Assembly (NCBI GenBank): GCA_964430245.1
Contig: CAYSEW010000010.1
Location: 36,413-100,412 of the forward strand
Length of the DNA: 64,000 nt
Origin: CAYSEW01 sp964430245
GTDB lineage: Bacteria; Bacteroidota; Bacteroidia; Flavobacteriales_D; Parvicellaceae
Reading direction: 5' to 3'
Shown here: positions 26,301-33,650 of the stretch, piece by piece
Layout: each line of letters opens with the position of its first letter
Numbering within the stretch: position 1 is the first letter of the stretch
Translations under genes and position numbers: made by a program
The notes under the pieces: generated by a model
Told to the model about the DNA's origin: nothing
Databases searched by the model: none
The model's input: only the letters and a program-made list of their open reading frames with translations

Positions 26301-26496
26301 TTCAGATGGTTACATAGATCAATTTGGAGGGGCAAAAAATAAAAAATTCCTTCAAAGAAGATTAACTGAAATGATTCTCAATTCAACAAATACTCCTCTT
26401 CATGAACAAAAAAATATATTCTATAATGCTCTACATGAATGGCGAGGAAATAATGAGCAAATAGATGATGTTTTAATAATGGCTGTTGAACTATAA
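23338..26496 (+). CDS. Propeller-Y_Y_Y transmembrane protein with SpoIIE/PP2C phosphatase
   Basis: The 1052-residue protein has four parts. A signal peptide is followed by about ten two-component-regulator propeller repeats (GYIWLGTQGGVAIFDG, NIWFGFHGNGLSQ, NLWIGSIGGGIFKYNG and similar). A Y_Y_Y domain comes next (YQYMLDNFDESWSPWS, then YLPPGKYMFKVKA), and then one membrane helix near residues 740-762 with a short coiled coil. The C-terminus is a SpoIIE phosphatase domain from about residue 839: PRDIVSGDFYWFK, ADCTGHGIPGAFLSM and MFSDGYIDQFGG, all metal-binding motifs intact. A signal sensed in the periplasm would control dephosphorylation of a cytoplasmic phosphoprotein, possibly a SiaC-type partner (34686-35027). 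It starts a run of signalling and secreted genes. Confidence 0.92.
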   Translation: MKKILILFISLSLFFNGLSQHFNFRNFNLKDGLPQNSVYNIFQDDKGYIWLGTQGGVAIFDGIEFTDYNQKDGIAGNHVTKICQDKNKNIWLGHRYEGFTCINNEKTIKTFPIEGKYNLIATTPWNDGILSIIRSEDSVLNVLYSLQHLIYKNDIIQSKNIELETAFQKNQIKSKDEELFLATNNGLQVLNNDLTLKSELFKGENITDFDWNGNGDLYVLTSNRIKILSADKIEKEILLNDSYEQLIACESGQIWLSNDKGTLSIIGDKKQTINSKNGLPNSKIYCILEDNEGNIWFGFHGNGLSQLVPANFETFDESQGIKNDQISSICMDDLSRLWIAGKQTIDVLEFHQNSNFSLKNVIHLSDLIEIEFEDVNYIFQDSRSLMWLGTENGVFIMDSEFNIIKHLTVNNGLSNNFIISIAEDKEHNIWLASLYHGITKIALDNNEYSLEVYDKNNGLCSNSFWTVFVDSKGIVYFGSNDAGITYWNGHEFNHINENQGLLNLRAGSITEDTQNNLWIGSIGGGIFKYNGDNCIQFSSKNGLSSDNPYLVIADNLGNIWAGTNTGLDMMPITSIPDNKNVNLFKHYGLNQGFLGIECNQNAKFKDQKGNLWFGTVKGVIECNSNNISEDTTPPKLHITEKKLFLRESIAALKNEFKYNENYITFDFIGLHYTNPHQVKYQYMLDNFDESWSPWSKNTTATYSYLPPGKYMFKVKAANGDLYESEIKTYEFEITPPYWNTIWFYSLCFFSILIIFIVIMRIRTLKIQKDKWVLENKVAIRTKELNSEKEIVENQKEVIELKNKNITDSILYAKTIQESVLPNHSILNNYFADHFIYYEPRDIVSGDFYWFKQNKDYMIIATADCTGHGIPGAFLSMLGSELLNQIVLDPKTKSPAKAIELLDIGIYNAMHKDENSIRHDGIDISICVFNKKNNSFQYSGAGRPIIVLSNGKIEIYNPILCSVGEMNKRGEKPIEIDIPIKKGDRVYMFSDGYIDQFGGAKNKKFLQRRLTEMILNSTNTPLHEQKNIFYNALHEWRGNNEQIDDVLIMAVEL

Positions 26497-26557
26497 TTTT
26501 TTTAACCTAATTTATTCGTATTTTTCACAAAGCTACCTCCACATAAAACAAACTTTT

Positions 26558-28630
26558 ATGGGAACATTAAAGCTTTTATTCATATTATTTTTTCTTTCTA
26601 TTCAATTTAAAATGAATTCTCAATCATTTGAATGGGTAAATAAAATAGGAAGTAATGAAATAGATCAAATTAATGCAGTTTCAACCGATCAAAACGGTAA
26701 CATATACATTACAGGAGCCTTTAAAGGCACTGTAGACTTTGATCCTGGTCCAAGCACTAATTCTATAACAGCAATAGGCGAAAGTGACATATTTATTCAA
26801 AAACTTGATCCCTCTGGAAATTTAATATGGGCTAGATCTATGGGAGGCAGTAATTTTGATTATGGACTTAATTTAACTGTTGATCTAAATGGAAATGTTT
26901 ATACAACAGGTGTATTTAAAGGGACAGTCGATTTTGACCCTGGGAATTCTACTTTTGATCTAATTTCTAATGGACAATATGATGTGTTTATTCAAAAGTT
27001 AAATTCGTCTGGAGATTTAGAATGGGCAAAAAGTTTCGGTGGTTCTAATTTTGATTATGGAAGGTCAATCAAAATAGATCCATTTTCAAATATTTACATC
27101 ACAGGCTCCTTTAGAAATACTGTAGATTTTGATCCTGGAAATGGGACCTATAATATCACTTCAGCAGGAGGAGAAGATATCTACCTTTTAAAACTGAACT
27201 TTTTAGGCAATTTTGTTTTTGCAAAATCAATGGGAGGAACTGAAAATGATGTTTCAAACTCTTTAGACATTGACAATCTTGGATTTGTATATTTAACTGG
27301 ATCTTTCAAAGGAACTGCAGATTTTGACCCTGGAAATGGAACTAACAACCTAACTTCTTCAGGCGGTAGTGATATCTTTATTCAGAAGCTAAATTTATCA
27401 GGGAACCTTGTTTTTGTAAACCAAATAGGAGGAAATGGAGAAGATGGAGGCATAGAAATTCATATTGACCAAAACAACAACATCTATTCTACAGGATATT
27501 TTAGCTCTACTGTTGATTTCAATAACACTGTAAACAATTACACTTTAACTTCATCTGGCTATGAAGATATTTATATTCTAAAGCTAAATAGTTTAGGAAA
27601 TTTTAGCTGGGCTAAAAGCATAGGCAGCCCTGATTTCAATAGAGGGAAATCTATTACCACTGACCAAAATGACAATGTATACATTACTGGGTTTTATAGA
27701 GGCTCTGTGGATATAGACCCCGGCCCAATTGTCAATAATATTTTTTCCAATGGTTATCAAGAAGTTTTTATACTCAAATTAGATGAATACGGTGATTTTA
27801 AATTTGGCTTATCATTAGGTGGGAATGGAGATGATTATGGAAATGATATTCATGTAGACATTAATTCAAATATTATAATTGCTGGTGATTTTCAAGAAAC
27901 AATTGATTTTAATCCAAGTAGTGTATTAGAAGAAATAACATCCGAAGGTAACTTTGATGGATTCATCTTAAAATTAGGGACCTCTTCATGTTTTCCTGAT
28001 GCAATAAGCCCAGTTCATTTACAATTAACACTAGATGAAAATTGTGCAGAAACAACATGGGATATTAAGGCACAAAGTGGCCTAACACTACACAGTGGAG
28101 GACCCTATAATTGCGACCCTAATGGTGGGGGAACTCAGGCAAATACTACTATTAATGACACACTTTATTTACTACTTTTTGAATGTTATCAGTTTAATAT
28201 TTACGATTCTAATGGAGATGGCCTAAGTAGTGGAAGTCAAACAGGTGGAAATAATGGGTCATGGGAACTTTCCGACCTAAATGGACTTACTATATCTTCT
28301 GGTAATGGAAATTTTGGACATCAGGATTCTAGTGAATTTTATATCAATGCTGAAATTACTTCCGATAGAAAATTGAATACGTTAAAAAATAGTATTAAAA
28401 TATATCCAAATCCAGCAAAAAATAAGGCAACTATTGAGCTACTAGAAAGTTATTCACTTATTAATGAAATTAAAATCATTGATATTAATGGAAATATAAT
28501 TTTAAATCAACAAAACATAAGATCATCGACATGTATTTTAAATACAGAAAGCCTAGCAAAAGGACTGTATATTATAAATACAAAAACTACTAACAAGAAA
28601 AATTTATACAAATTATTAATTATTAATTGA
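26558..28630 (+). CDS. SBBP-type beta-propeller protein with T9SS type A sorting domain
   Basis: The ATG at 26558 is chosen over an in-frame ATG at 26486. It places the signal peptide (MGTLKLLFILFFLSIQFKMN, then SQS) at the N-terminus and avoids overlap with the gene upstream. Residues 25 to about 455 form at least seven SBBP-like repeats of about 57 residues with the motifs YITGxFxGTVDFDPG and VFIQKLxSxGxxxWAKSxGG. The DFDPG loops resemble calcium-binding turns. A Cys-containing domain follows (FECYQFNIYDSNGDGLSSG), and the C-terminus is a type A T9SS domain (KIYPNPAKNKATIEL). It should be exported. The ligand is unknown. Confidence 0.87.
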   Translation: MGTLKLLFILFFLSIQFKMNSQSFEWVNKIGSNEIDQINAVSTDQNGNIYITGAFKGTVDFDPGPSTNSITAIGESDIFIQKLDPSGNLIWARSMGGSNFDYGLNLTVDLNGNVYTTGVFKGTVDFDPGNSTFDLISNGQYDVFIQKLNSSGDLEWAKSFGGSNFDYGRSIKIDPFSNIYITGSFRNTVDFDPGNGTYNITSAGGEDIYLLKLNFLGNFVFAKSMGGTENDVSNSLDIDNLGFVYLTGSFKGTADFDPGNGTNNLTSSGGSDIFIQKLNLSGNLVFVNQIGGNGEDGGIEIHIDQNNNIYSTGYFSSTVDFNNTVNNYTLTSSGYEDIYILKLNSLGNFSWAKSIGSPDFNRGKSITTDQNDNVYITGFYRGSVDIDPGPIVNNIFSNGYQEVFILKLDEYGDFKFGLSLGGNGDDYGNDIHVDINSNIIIAGDFQETIDFNPSSVLEEITSEGNFDGFILKLGTSSCFPDAISPVHLQLTLDENCAETTWDIKAQSGLTLHSGGPYNCDPNGGGTQANTTINDTLYLLLFECYQFNIYDSNGDGLSSGSQTGGNNGSWELSDLNGLTISSGNGNFGHQDSSEFYINAEITSDRKLNTLKNSIKIYPNPAKNKATIELLESYSLINEIKIIDINGNIILNQQNIRSSTCILNTESLAKGLYIINTKTTNKKNLYKLLIIN

Positions 28631-28661
28631 TTATATTAATAGGCAAGCATTTGATATCATT

Positions 28662-30077
28662 ATGACTCCATTTGAAAAACATAGACATAACTACATGCTA
28701 TATGGAGCATTATTTGGCTTATTTTTTCCAGTAATAGCTATTGTTATACTATTAATTGAAAAAAATTCTTGGTCAATTAATCAAGTAGTTTTACTTCATC
28801 AAGAATCAGCATTATTATGGATCATTGACACTGCTCCTATTTTCTTAGGTCTTTTTGCCTCTTTTGCAGGTCAAAAATTAGATGTCCTAAACAAAAAACA
28901 AAATGAACTTCAAGAAAAATACCTTGAGAATATTAAATTAAAGGAAGTCGCTGAAAATGCAATTGAAATAAAAACTGAATTTTTCACATCTATGAGTCAT
29001 GAATTAAGAACACCTCTTACTTCTATTATAGGATATAATGAATTACTTAGTGAAAATGCACTATCAAAAAAACAAATAGAATACAATAATATCATTAAAG
29101 AAGTATCCTATTCAATGCTTGACATTGTTAACGACCTACTAGATACTTCAAAAATTGAAAAGAAAAACATCACACTTTATAATGACAATTTCAATATTAA
29201 CGAAACCTATATTATGGTTTGCAAATCCCTAAGGTCTATTGTTAATAAAGAAGTAGAATTTACATTCGAAACAGATTTTCAAAATAAATATGTATATGGA
29301 GACATAAACAGAATCAAACAAATCTTTAGAAATCTAATAGGAAATGCAATAAAATTTACGGATAAAGGCTCTATACATTCAAAATTAAAGATCAATGAGA
29401 TTGGGAGTGACAATATTAAAATTGAATTTGAAGTAGTTGATACAGGGGTGGGTATAAGAGAAGAATTTTTAAAAGATATTTTTAAACCCTATAATTTAAT
29501 TGAAGATAAAAAGAAGTCTGGAATACTTAGTACAGGTTTAGGTCTATCTATCACTAGTCAGTTGGTAAAGCTAATGAATGGTGAAATAAATGTCTCTAGT
29601 AATTTTGGTTATGGAAGCACTTTCAGCTTTTTTATAACTCTAAAAAAAGGAATAAAAACAAATCCTGAAGGTAATGGTAAAATGAATTTTAAAGACTTAA
29701 AAGGAAATGGAACTGTGCTATTAGCTGAAGACAACAAAATGAATCAAACCTTAATTACAAAAATACTTAATGACTGGAACCTCCAAGTAAATATTGCCAA
29801 TGATGGAAAAGAAGCATTATCACTACTTAAAAAGAACAATTTTGACCTTATTCTAATGGATGCTGAAATGCCTATAATGGGAGGTTTTGAAACTTCTGAA
29901 AATATCAGAAAATCTAAATTTAGTTTTTCAGAAATCCCTATTGTTTTTTTAAGCGCCAATAAATTTGATGATGAAAATATGCTCAAGGAAAAATATGGAG
30001 TCAAACATTTCTTAACTAAACCATATAACTTGACAAATCTATCCAATGCTATAAATGATTACATTGTATTATCTTAA
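28662..30077 (+). CDS. Hybrid histidine kinase with receiver domain, no sensor domain
   Basis: Two membrane helices (near residues 11-33 and 45-66) are joined by a short loop. A coiled coil leads to a HisKA domain with phospho-accepting His113 in FFTSMSHELRTPLTS. The HATPase domain has NLIGNAIKFTDKG (N box), VVDTGVGI and LSTGLGLSIT (G boxes). A receiver domain follows (VLLAEDNKMNQTL) with phospho-accepting Asp400 in LMDAEMPIMGG and the invariant Lys in FLTKPYN. No output or periplasmic sensor domain is present. The 471-residue protein overlaps the PI-PLC-like gene by 23 bases, so the two are probably translated together. The downstream partner is unknown. Confidence 0.92.
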   Translation: MTPFEKHRHNYMLYGALFGLFFPVIAIVILLIEKNSWSINQVVLLHQESALLWIIDTAPIFLGLFASFAGQKLDVLNKKQNELQEKYLENIKLKEVAENAIEIKTEFFTSMSHELRTPLTSIIGYNELLSENALSKKQIEYNNIIKEVSYSMLDIVNDLLDTSKIEKKNITLYNDNFNINETYIMVCKSLRSIVNKEVEFTFETDFQNKYVYGDINRIKQIFRNLIGNAIKFTDKGSIHSKLKINEIGSDNIKIEFEVVDTGVGIREEFLKDIFKPYNLIEDKKKSGILSTGLGLSITSQLVKLMNGEINVSSNFGYGSTFSFFITLKKGIKTNPEGNGKMNFKDLKGNGTVLLAEDNKMNQTLITKILNDWNLQVNIANDGKEALSLLKKNNFDLILMDAEMPIMGGFETSENIRKSKFSFSEIPIVFLSANKFDDENMLKEKYGVKHFLTKPYNLTNLSNAINDYIVLS

Positions 30078-31200
30078 TCTGATAAAATACCGTTTATTAA
30101 TAATAATTCTTTTTCCTTTATTGACTATCAATGTTAAAGGGCAATGTAATGGATCAGCCTTATTGTGCAATAAAAAATACAATGAAGTAGCTTACCTTAC
30201 AACACACAATGCATATAATTCTGGAGAAGACAACTTTAGTCTACCCAATCAAAATTTCAACATTACTTCACAGTTAAATAATGGGGTAAGAGCATTAATG
30301 ATAGATGTTTATGATGTGCTTGGCACCCCAACTGTATACCATGGAACATCAATATTAGGATCTGCACCTTTTTTAGATTATTTATCTGACATTAAAACCT
30401 TTTTAGACCTTAACCCAAGTGAAATAGTAACCATAATTTTGGAATGTTATATTTCTGCTAATGAAATTGAGTATGAGCTTACTCAAGCAGGATTAATGCC
30501 ATTCCTGTACTCTCATACTACTGGAAACAGCTGGCCTACCTTACAAAACATGATTAATAATGGTGAACGATTAGTTATTTTTTCCGATGTCGATGATGCA
30601 AGTGCAAATCAAAGTTGGTACCATTATGTATGGGATCATGCTGTAGAAACCCATTACACCAATCATAGTCAAAATGATTTTAGCTGCGATTTCAACAGAG
30701 GAGATTCAATCAACGATCTTTTTATTTTAAATCATTTTGTAACTAACAGTGTACTTGGAACTGGAGATGAAGCTCAATCAGCTATTGTAAATGCTAACCC
30801 TTATTTCATCAATAGAGTGCTACAATGTCAACAGGAAAAAAACAAATTTCCCAATTTTATAACTGTTGACTTTTATGAACTAGGAAATTGTATTGATGTA
30901 GTAGATCAGGTCAATGGCATTATCACTTCGATTGACCCCGAAAAAACACAGCTATCTGAAATGATCAAAGTTTTTCCAAATCCATCGAAATCAAATTTCT
31001 CATTAGAATTAAATAAAAAGATCAAGCCTCCTTTGGAGATTAAAATAGTGAATCATCAAGGAAAAGAAATTCATGCGATTTCTAATATACTTGAAAGAAA
31101 AATAAATATTACATATCCTCTGGACAGTGGTTTTTATTATATAATTCTTATTGACAAAAAAAACAGAATTTATAATCAAAAGATCATCAATATCAACTAA
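30055..31200 (+). CDS. PI-PLC X-like phosphodiesterase with T9SS type A sorting domain
   Basis: A signal peptide (ending LFPLLTINVKGQ) precedes a phosphatidylinositol-specific phospholipase C X-like domain. Visible motifs are AYLTTHNAYNSG (first catalytic His), GVRALMIDVYD (metal or Arg/Asp site) and TVYHGTSILG (second His). IVTIILECYIS and VIFSDVDDA give further strands of the TIM barrel. The C-terminus is a type A T9SS sorting domain (VFPNPSKSNFSLELN). It is predicted to cleave a phosphodiester, such as a glycerophosphoinositol-type lipid or a nucleotide-linked compound, outside the cell. The start overlaps the histidine kinase by 23 bases, and the next lipoprotein gene follows 2 bases after the stop. 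Confidence 0.83.
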   Translation: MITLYYLNLIKYRLLIIILFPLLTINVKGQCNGSALLCNKKYNEVAYLTTHNAYNSGEDNFSLPNQNFNITSQLNNGVRALMIDVYDVLGTPTVYHGTSILGSAPFLDYLSDIKTFLDLNPSEIVTIILECYISANEIEYELTQAGLMPFLYSHTTGNSWPTLQNMINNGERLVIFSDVDDASANQSWYHYVWDHAVETHYTNHSQNDFSCDFNRGDSINDLFILNHFVTNSVLGTGDEAQSAIVNANPYFINRVLQCQQEKNKFPNFITVDFYELGNCIDVVDQVNGIITSIDPEKTQLSEMIKVFPNPSKSNFSLELNKKIKPPLEIKIVNHQGKEIHAISNILERKINITYPLDSGFYYIILIDKKNRIYNQKIININ

Positions 31201-31202
31201 TA

Positions 31203-31799
31203 ATGAAACACCTCAAATTCATAAGTATTTCTATTATTTTAATATCCCTTTTATTTTCATTTAACTCCTGTAAAAAAGGATATATGGACCGTTATGGTCC
31301 TTTTTATGTTTCTAATGACACAACTGTTGTAATGGATGGAGACATGGGAAGTAGAATTGACCAACAATTTGAAAAATTAATTGAAAATTACCCTAATATT
31401 AGATTAATAATAATGGAAGATTGCCCTGGATCTAGAAATGATGAAGAAATGTTCAAAGCTGCTCTCAATTTAAAAGATCACGCCATTAACACACATTTAC
31501 CTCCAAGTGGAAAAATACAATCTGGTGCAGTAGATCTTTTTCTTGCAGGTACTGTCCGAACAATGGAAACTGGAGCTAAAATAGGTGTTCATGCATGGAG
31601 TGATGGTAGTAGTGAGGCTACTGATTATCACACAGAACATGCTGAGCATAAACCTTATATTGACTTTTATAAAAGTATTGGTTTTTCAGATCAAGAGGCA
31701 GAAGACCTTTATTTCTTTATCATTAATGCTGCTTCTGCTGATAATATTCATTGGATGACACAACAGGAGATCATAGATTACAATATGCTAACAAATTAA
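31203..31799 (+). CDS. Lipoprotein with ClpP/crotonase-like fold, predicted
   Basis: A lipoprotein signal ends in SFNSC (Cys23). The mature part contains IDQQFEKLIENYPNIRLIIMED and then IQSGAVDLFLAGTVRTMETG AKIGVHAW, a pattern resembling ClpP/SppA-type proteins, where a Ser after a Gly-rich segment precedes a helix and a GxHxW-type turn (GVHAWSDGSS) follows. No complete Ser-His-Asp triad can be assigned with confidence. It starts 2 bases after the PI-PLC-like gene. If it is a peptidase it would act at the outer or inner membrane surface. The fold call is tentative, and the substrate is unknown. Confidence 0.6.
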   Translation: MKHLKFISISIILISLLFSFNSCKKGYMDRYGPFYVSNDTTVVMDGDMGSRIDQQFEKLIENYPNIRLIIMEDCPGSRNDEEMFKAALNLKDHAINTHLPPSGKIQSGAVDLFLAGTVRTMETGAKIGVHAWSDGSSEATDYHTEHAEHKPYIDFYKSIGFSDQEAEDLYFFIINAASADNIHWMTQQEIIDYNMLTN

Positions 31800-31808
31800 T
31801 TTTCTACA

Positions 31809-33290
31809 ATGGGAAAGCATGTACTATCCAAGTCTACTTTCATAAGAGGATTAAAATGTCATAAATCTCTTTATTTAAATAAACACAATAAGCACCTTAG
31901 AGATGAACTATCTGAAATGCAATTGGCTATTTTTGAGCAAGGCTCAAAAGTAGGTGAGCTAGCACAAGATTTATTTCCAGATGGTATAGATTGTACTTCA
32001 AAAAGTTATTATGATTTTAGTGAGGCTTTGAATAAAACCAAAGAGCTCATTAAAAATGGGCAAAAAGTAATCTATGAAGCAGCTTTTCAATTTGATGGTG
32101 TTCTTGCTATCCTTGATATTCTTGTTAGAGATAAAGATGGATGGAAAGCATATGAAGTAAAAAGTTCTACAAGTGTTTCATCTACTCATATTATGGATGC
32201 AACAATTCAAACTTATGTCATTCAACATTCAGGTATTGAATTAAAAGATGTATCCATAGTTTATATTAATAACCAGTATAGAAGACAAGGAAAATTAAAT
32301 TTAAAAGATCTTTTTGGTATTGAATCTGTATATAAACAAGTTTTAAGTTTACTTCCAACAATTCCTAATCAAATTAATGAGCTAAAAAATGTTTTGAATA
32401 AAACTGATACTCCAAATATAGATATTGGTTCTCATTGCACTTCTCCATATAATTGCGATTTTAGAGAGCATTGCTGGAATCATGTACCCTCCTATTCAAT
32501 TTTTGATATTTCAAATTTAAATCTGGAAAAAAAGTTTGAACTCTATAAAAAAAATATTTTAGACTTTAAAGACATCCCTTCCACTTTTCATTTAAGTAAA
32601 AACCAAAAAATACAAATTGAATGTGAATTAGAAGACAAAACTATAATTAACAAAACTGAACTTTCAAAATTCTTAAATGACCTGAAATATCCATTGTATT
32701 ATTTAGATTTTGAAACATTTAGTACAGCCATTCCAATTTTTAATAACACAAAACCGTATCAGCAATTGTTATTTCAATATTCACTTCATGTACAAAAATT
32801 AATTAATGGCACTGTCTCTCATTTTGAATATATAGCAAATCCTGATGGAAATGACCCCAGAAAAGAGCTTATTAATCAGCTTATTAATGATTGTAAGACA
32901 GAAGGGGATATTTTAGTATATAATATCAGTTTTGAAAAAGGAAGGTTAAAAGAATTAATAAATATATTTCCTGAATATAAAGACCAAATAGAGAAGATCA
33001 TACATAGATTAAAAGACCTTATGATCCCTTTTCAAAAGAAATGGTATTATACTAAAGAGATGAAAGGTTCCTATTCTATAAAAAAAGTACTACCAGCTTT
33101 AGATAATGAACTTACCTACAATGAACTTCAAATTCAAGATGGAGGGCTAGCCAGCCATACTTTTACACAATTAATAACAAATAAGGAGAATAAAAAATTT
33201 GAATCTGTACGAAGGGATTTATTAGACTATTGTGAAATGGATACGTTAGCCATGGTGAAAATAGTTGAAAAATTAAACTCTAAAATTTAG
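31809..33290 (+). CDS. DUF2779 protein: PD-(D/E)XK-like and DEDD-like nuclease
   Basis: The 493-residue protein begins with LSKSTFIRGLKCHKSLYLNK, the usual start of DUF2779 proteins. The N-terminal half has a Cas4/RecB-like nuclease pattern: IYEAAFQFDGVLAILDIL (acidic residues), then AYEVKSST (E-x-K). Cys at HCTSPYNCDFREHC could bind an iron-sulfur cluster together with the N-terminal Cys17. The C-terminal half is an RNase H-like exonuclease: YYLDFETFSTAIP (first acidic pair), YNISFEKGRLKELI and DYCEMDTLAMVKIVEKL. The enzyme is expected to process nucleic acids; its role is unknown. It follows the lipoprotein gene by 9 bases. Confidence 0.88.
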   Translation: MGKHVLSKSTFIRGLKCHKSLYLNKHNKHLRDELSEMQLAIFEQGSKVGELAQDLFPDGIDCTSKSYYDFSEALNKTKELIKNGQKVIYEAAFQFDGVLAILDILVRDKDGWKAYEVKSSTSVSSTHIMDATIQTYVIQHSGIELKDVSIVYINNQYRRQGKLNLKDLFGIESVYKQVLSLLPTIPNQINELKNVLNKTDTPNIDIGSHCTSPYNCDFREHCWNHVPSYSIFDISNLNLEKKFELYKKNILDFKDIPSTFHLSKNQKIQIECELEDKTIINKTELSKFLNDLKYPLYYLDFETFSTAIPIFNNTKPYQQLLFQYSLHVQKLINGTVSHFEYIANPDGNDPRKELINQLINDCKTEGDILVYNISFEKGRLKELINIFPEYKDQIEKIIHRLKDLMIPFQKKWYYTKEMKGSYSIKKVLPALDNELTYNELQIQDGGLASHTFTQLITNKENKKFESVRRDLLDYCEMDTLAMVKIVEKLNSKI

Positions 33291-33350
33291 TACTCTTATT
33301 AAAAATAATATATTTTCAATCCATAAAAAATTTTATTTTAGTAGCATCAA

Positions 33351-33581
33351 ATGGAAAAATGGAAAATTGATATAGAAGCCAAAAACCTTACAAAATATGA
33401 AAGGCTTTGTATAAAATTAATTGAAAATTACGCCAGCAAAAACAGGCAAAATATTGACGTTTTTGAAGAAAGACAGATCAAACAACTACTCTCTAGAATG
33501 TTTAAAAATGAATATGAATATCTATTAAATGAACCTGAAGATTATTTTGAATTATATGGTGATGATCATTTAATGAATTAA
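33351..33581 (+). CDS. Small hypothetical protein (76 residues), helical
   Basis: The product is small, charged and probably helical (MEKWKIDIEAKNLTKYERLC, later FEERQIKQLLSRMFKNEYEY), with an acidic C-terminus and no signal peptide. No family was recognised. It ends with TAA at 33579, and the next 23 codons in the same frame are open up to the ATG at 33651 of the SiaB-like gene. The two may therefore be one transcript, or even one disrupted reading frame. The frame looks real from its length and composition, but the evidence is modest. Confidence 0.55.
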   Translation: MEKWKIDIEAKNLTKYERLCIKLIENYASKNRQNIDVFEERQIKQLLSRMFKNEYEYLLNEPEDYFELYGDDHLMN

Positions 33582-33650
33582 AAATCAACTATTAATTATT
33601 TAAGTAAAATACATGCTTTAAATGAACATTTTTCTAATGATCTAATCAGC

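Noticed and set aside
31809..33290. DUF2779 protein as a Cas4-linked or phage-defence gene
   Set aside because: The nuclease resemblance is real, but no CRISPR array, cas gene or other defence gene is present in the window.
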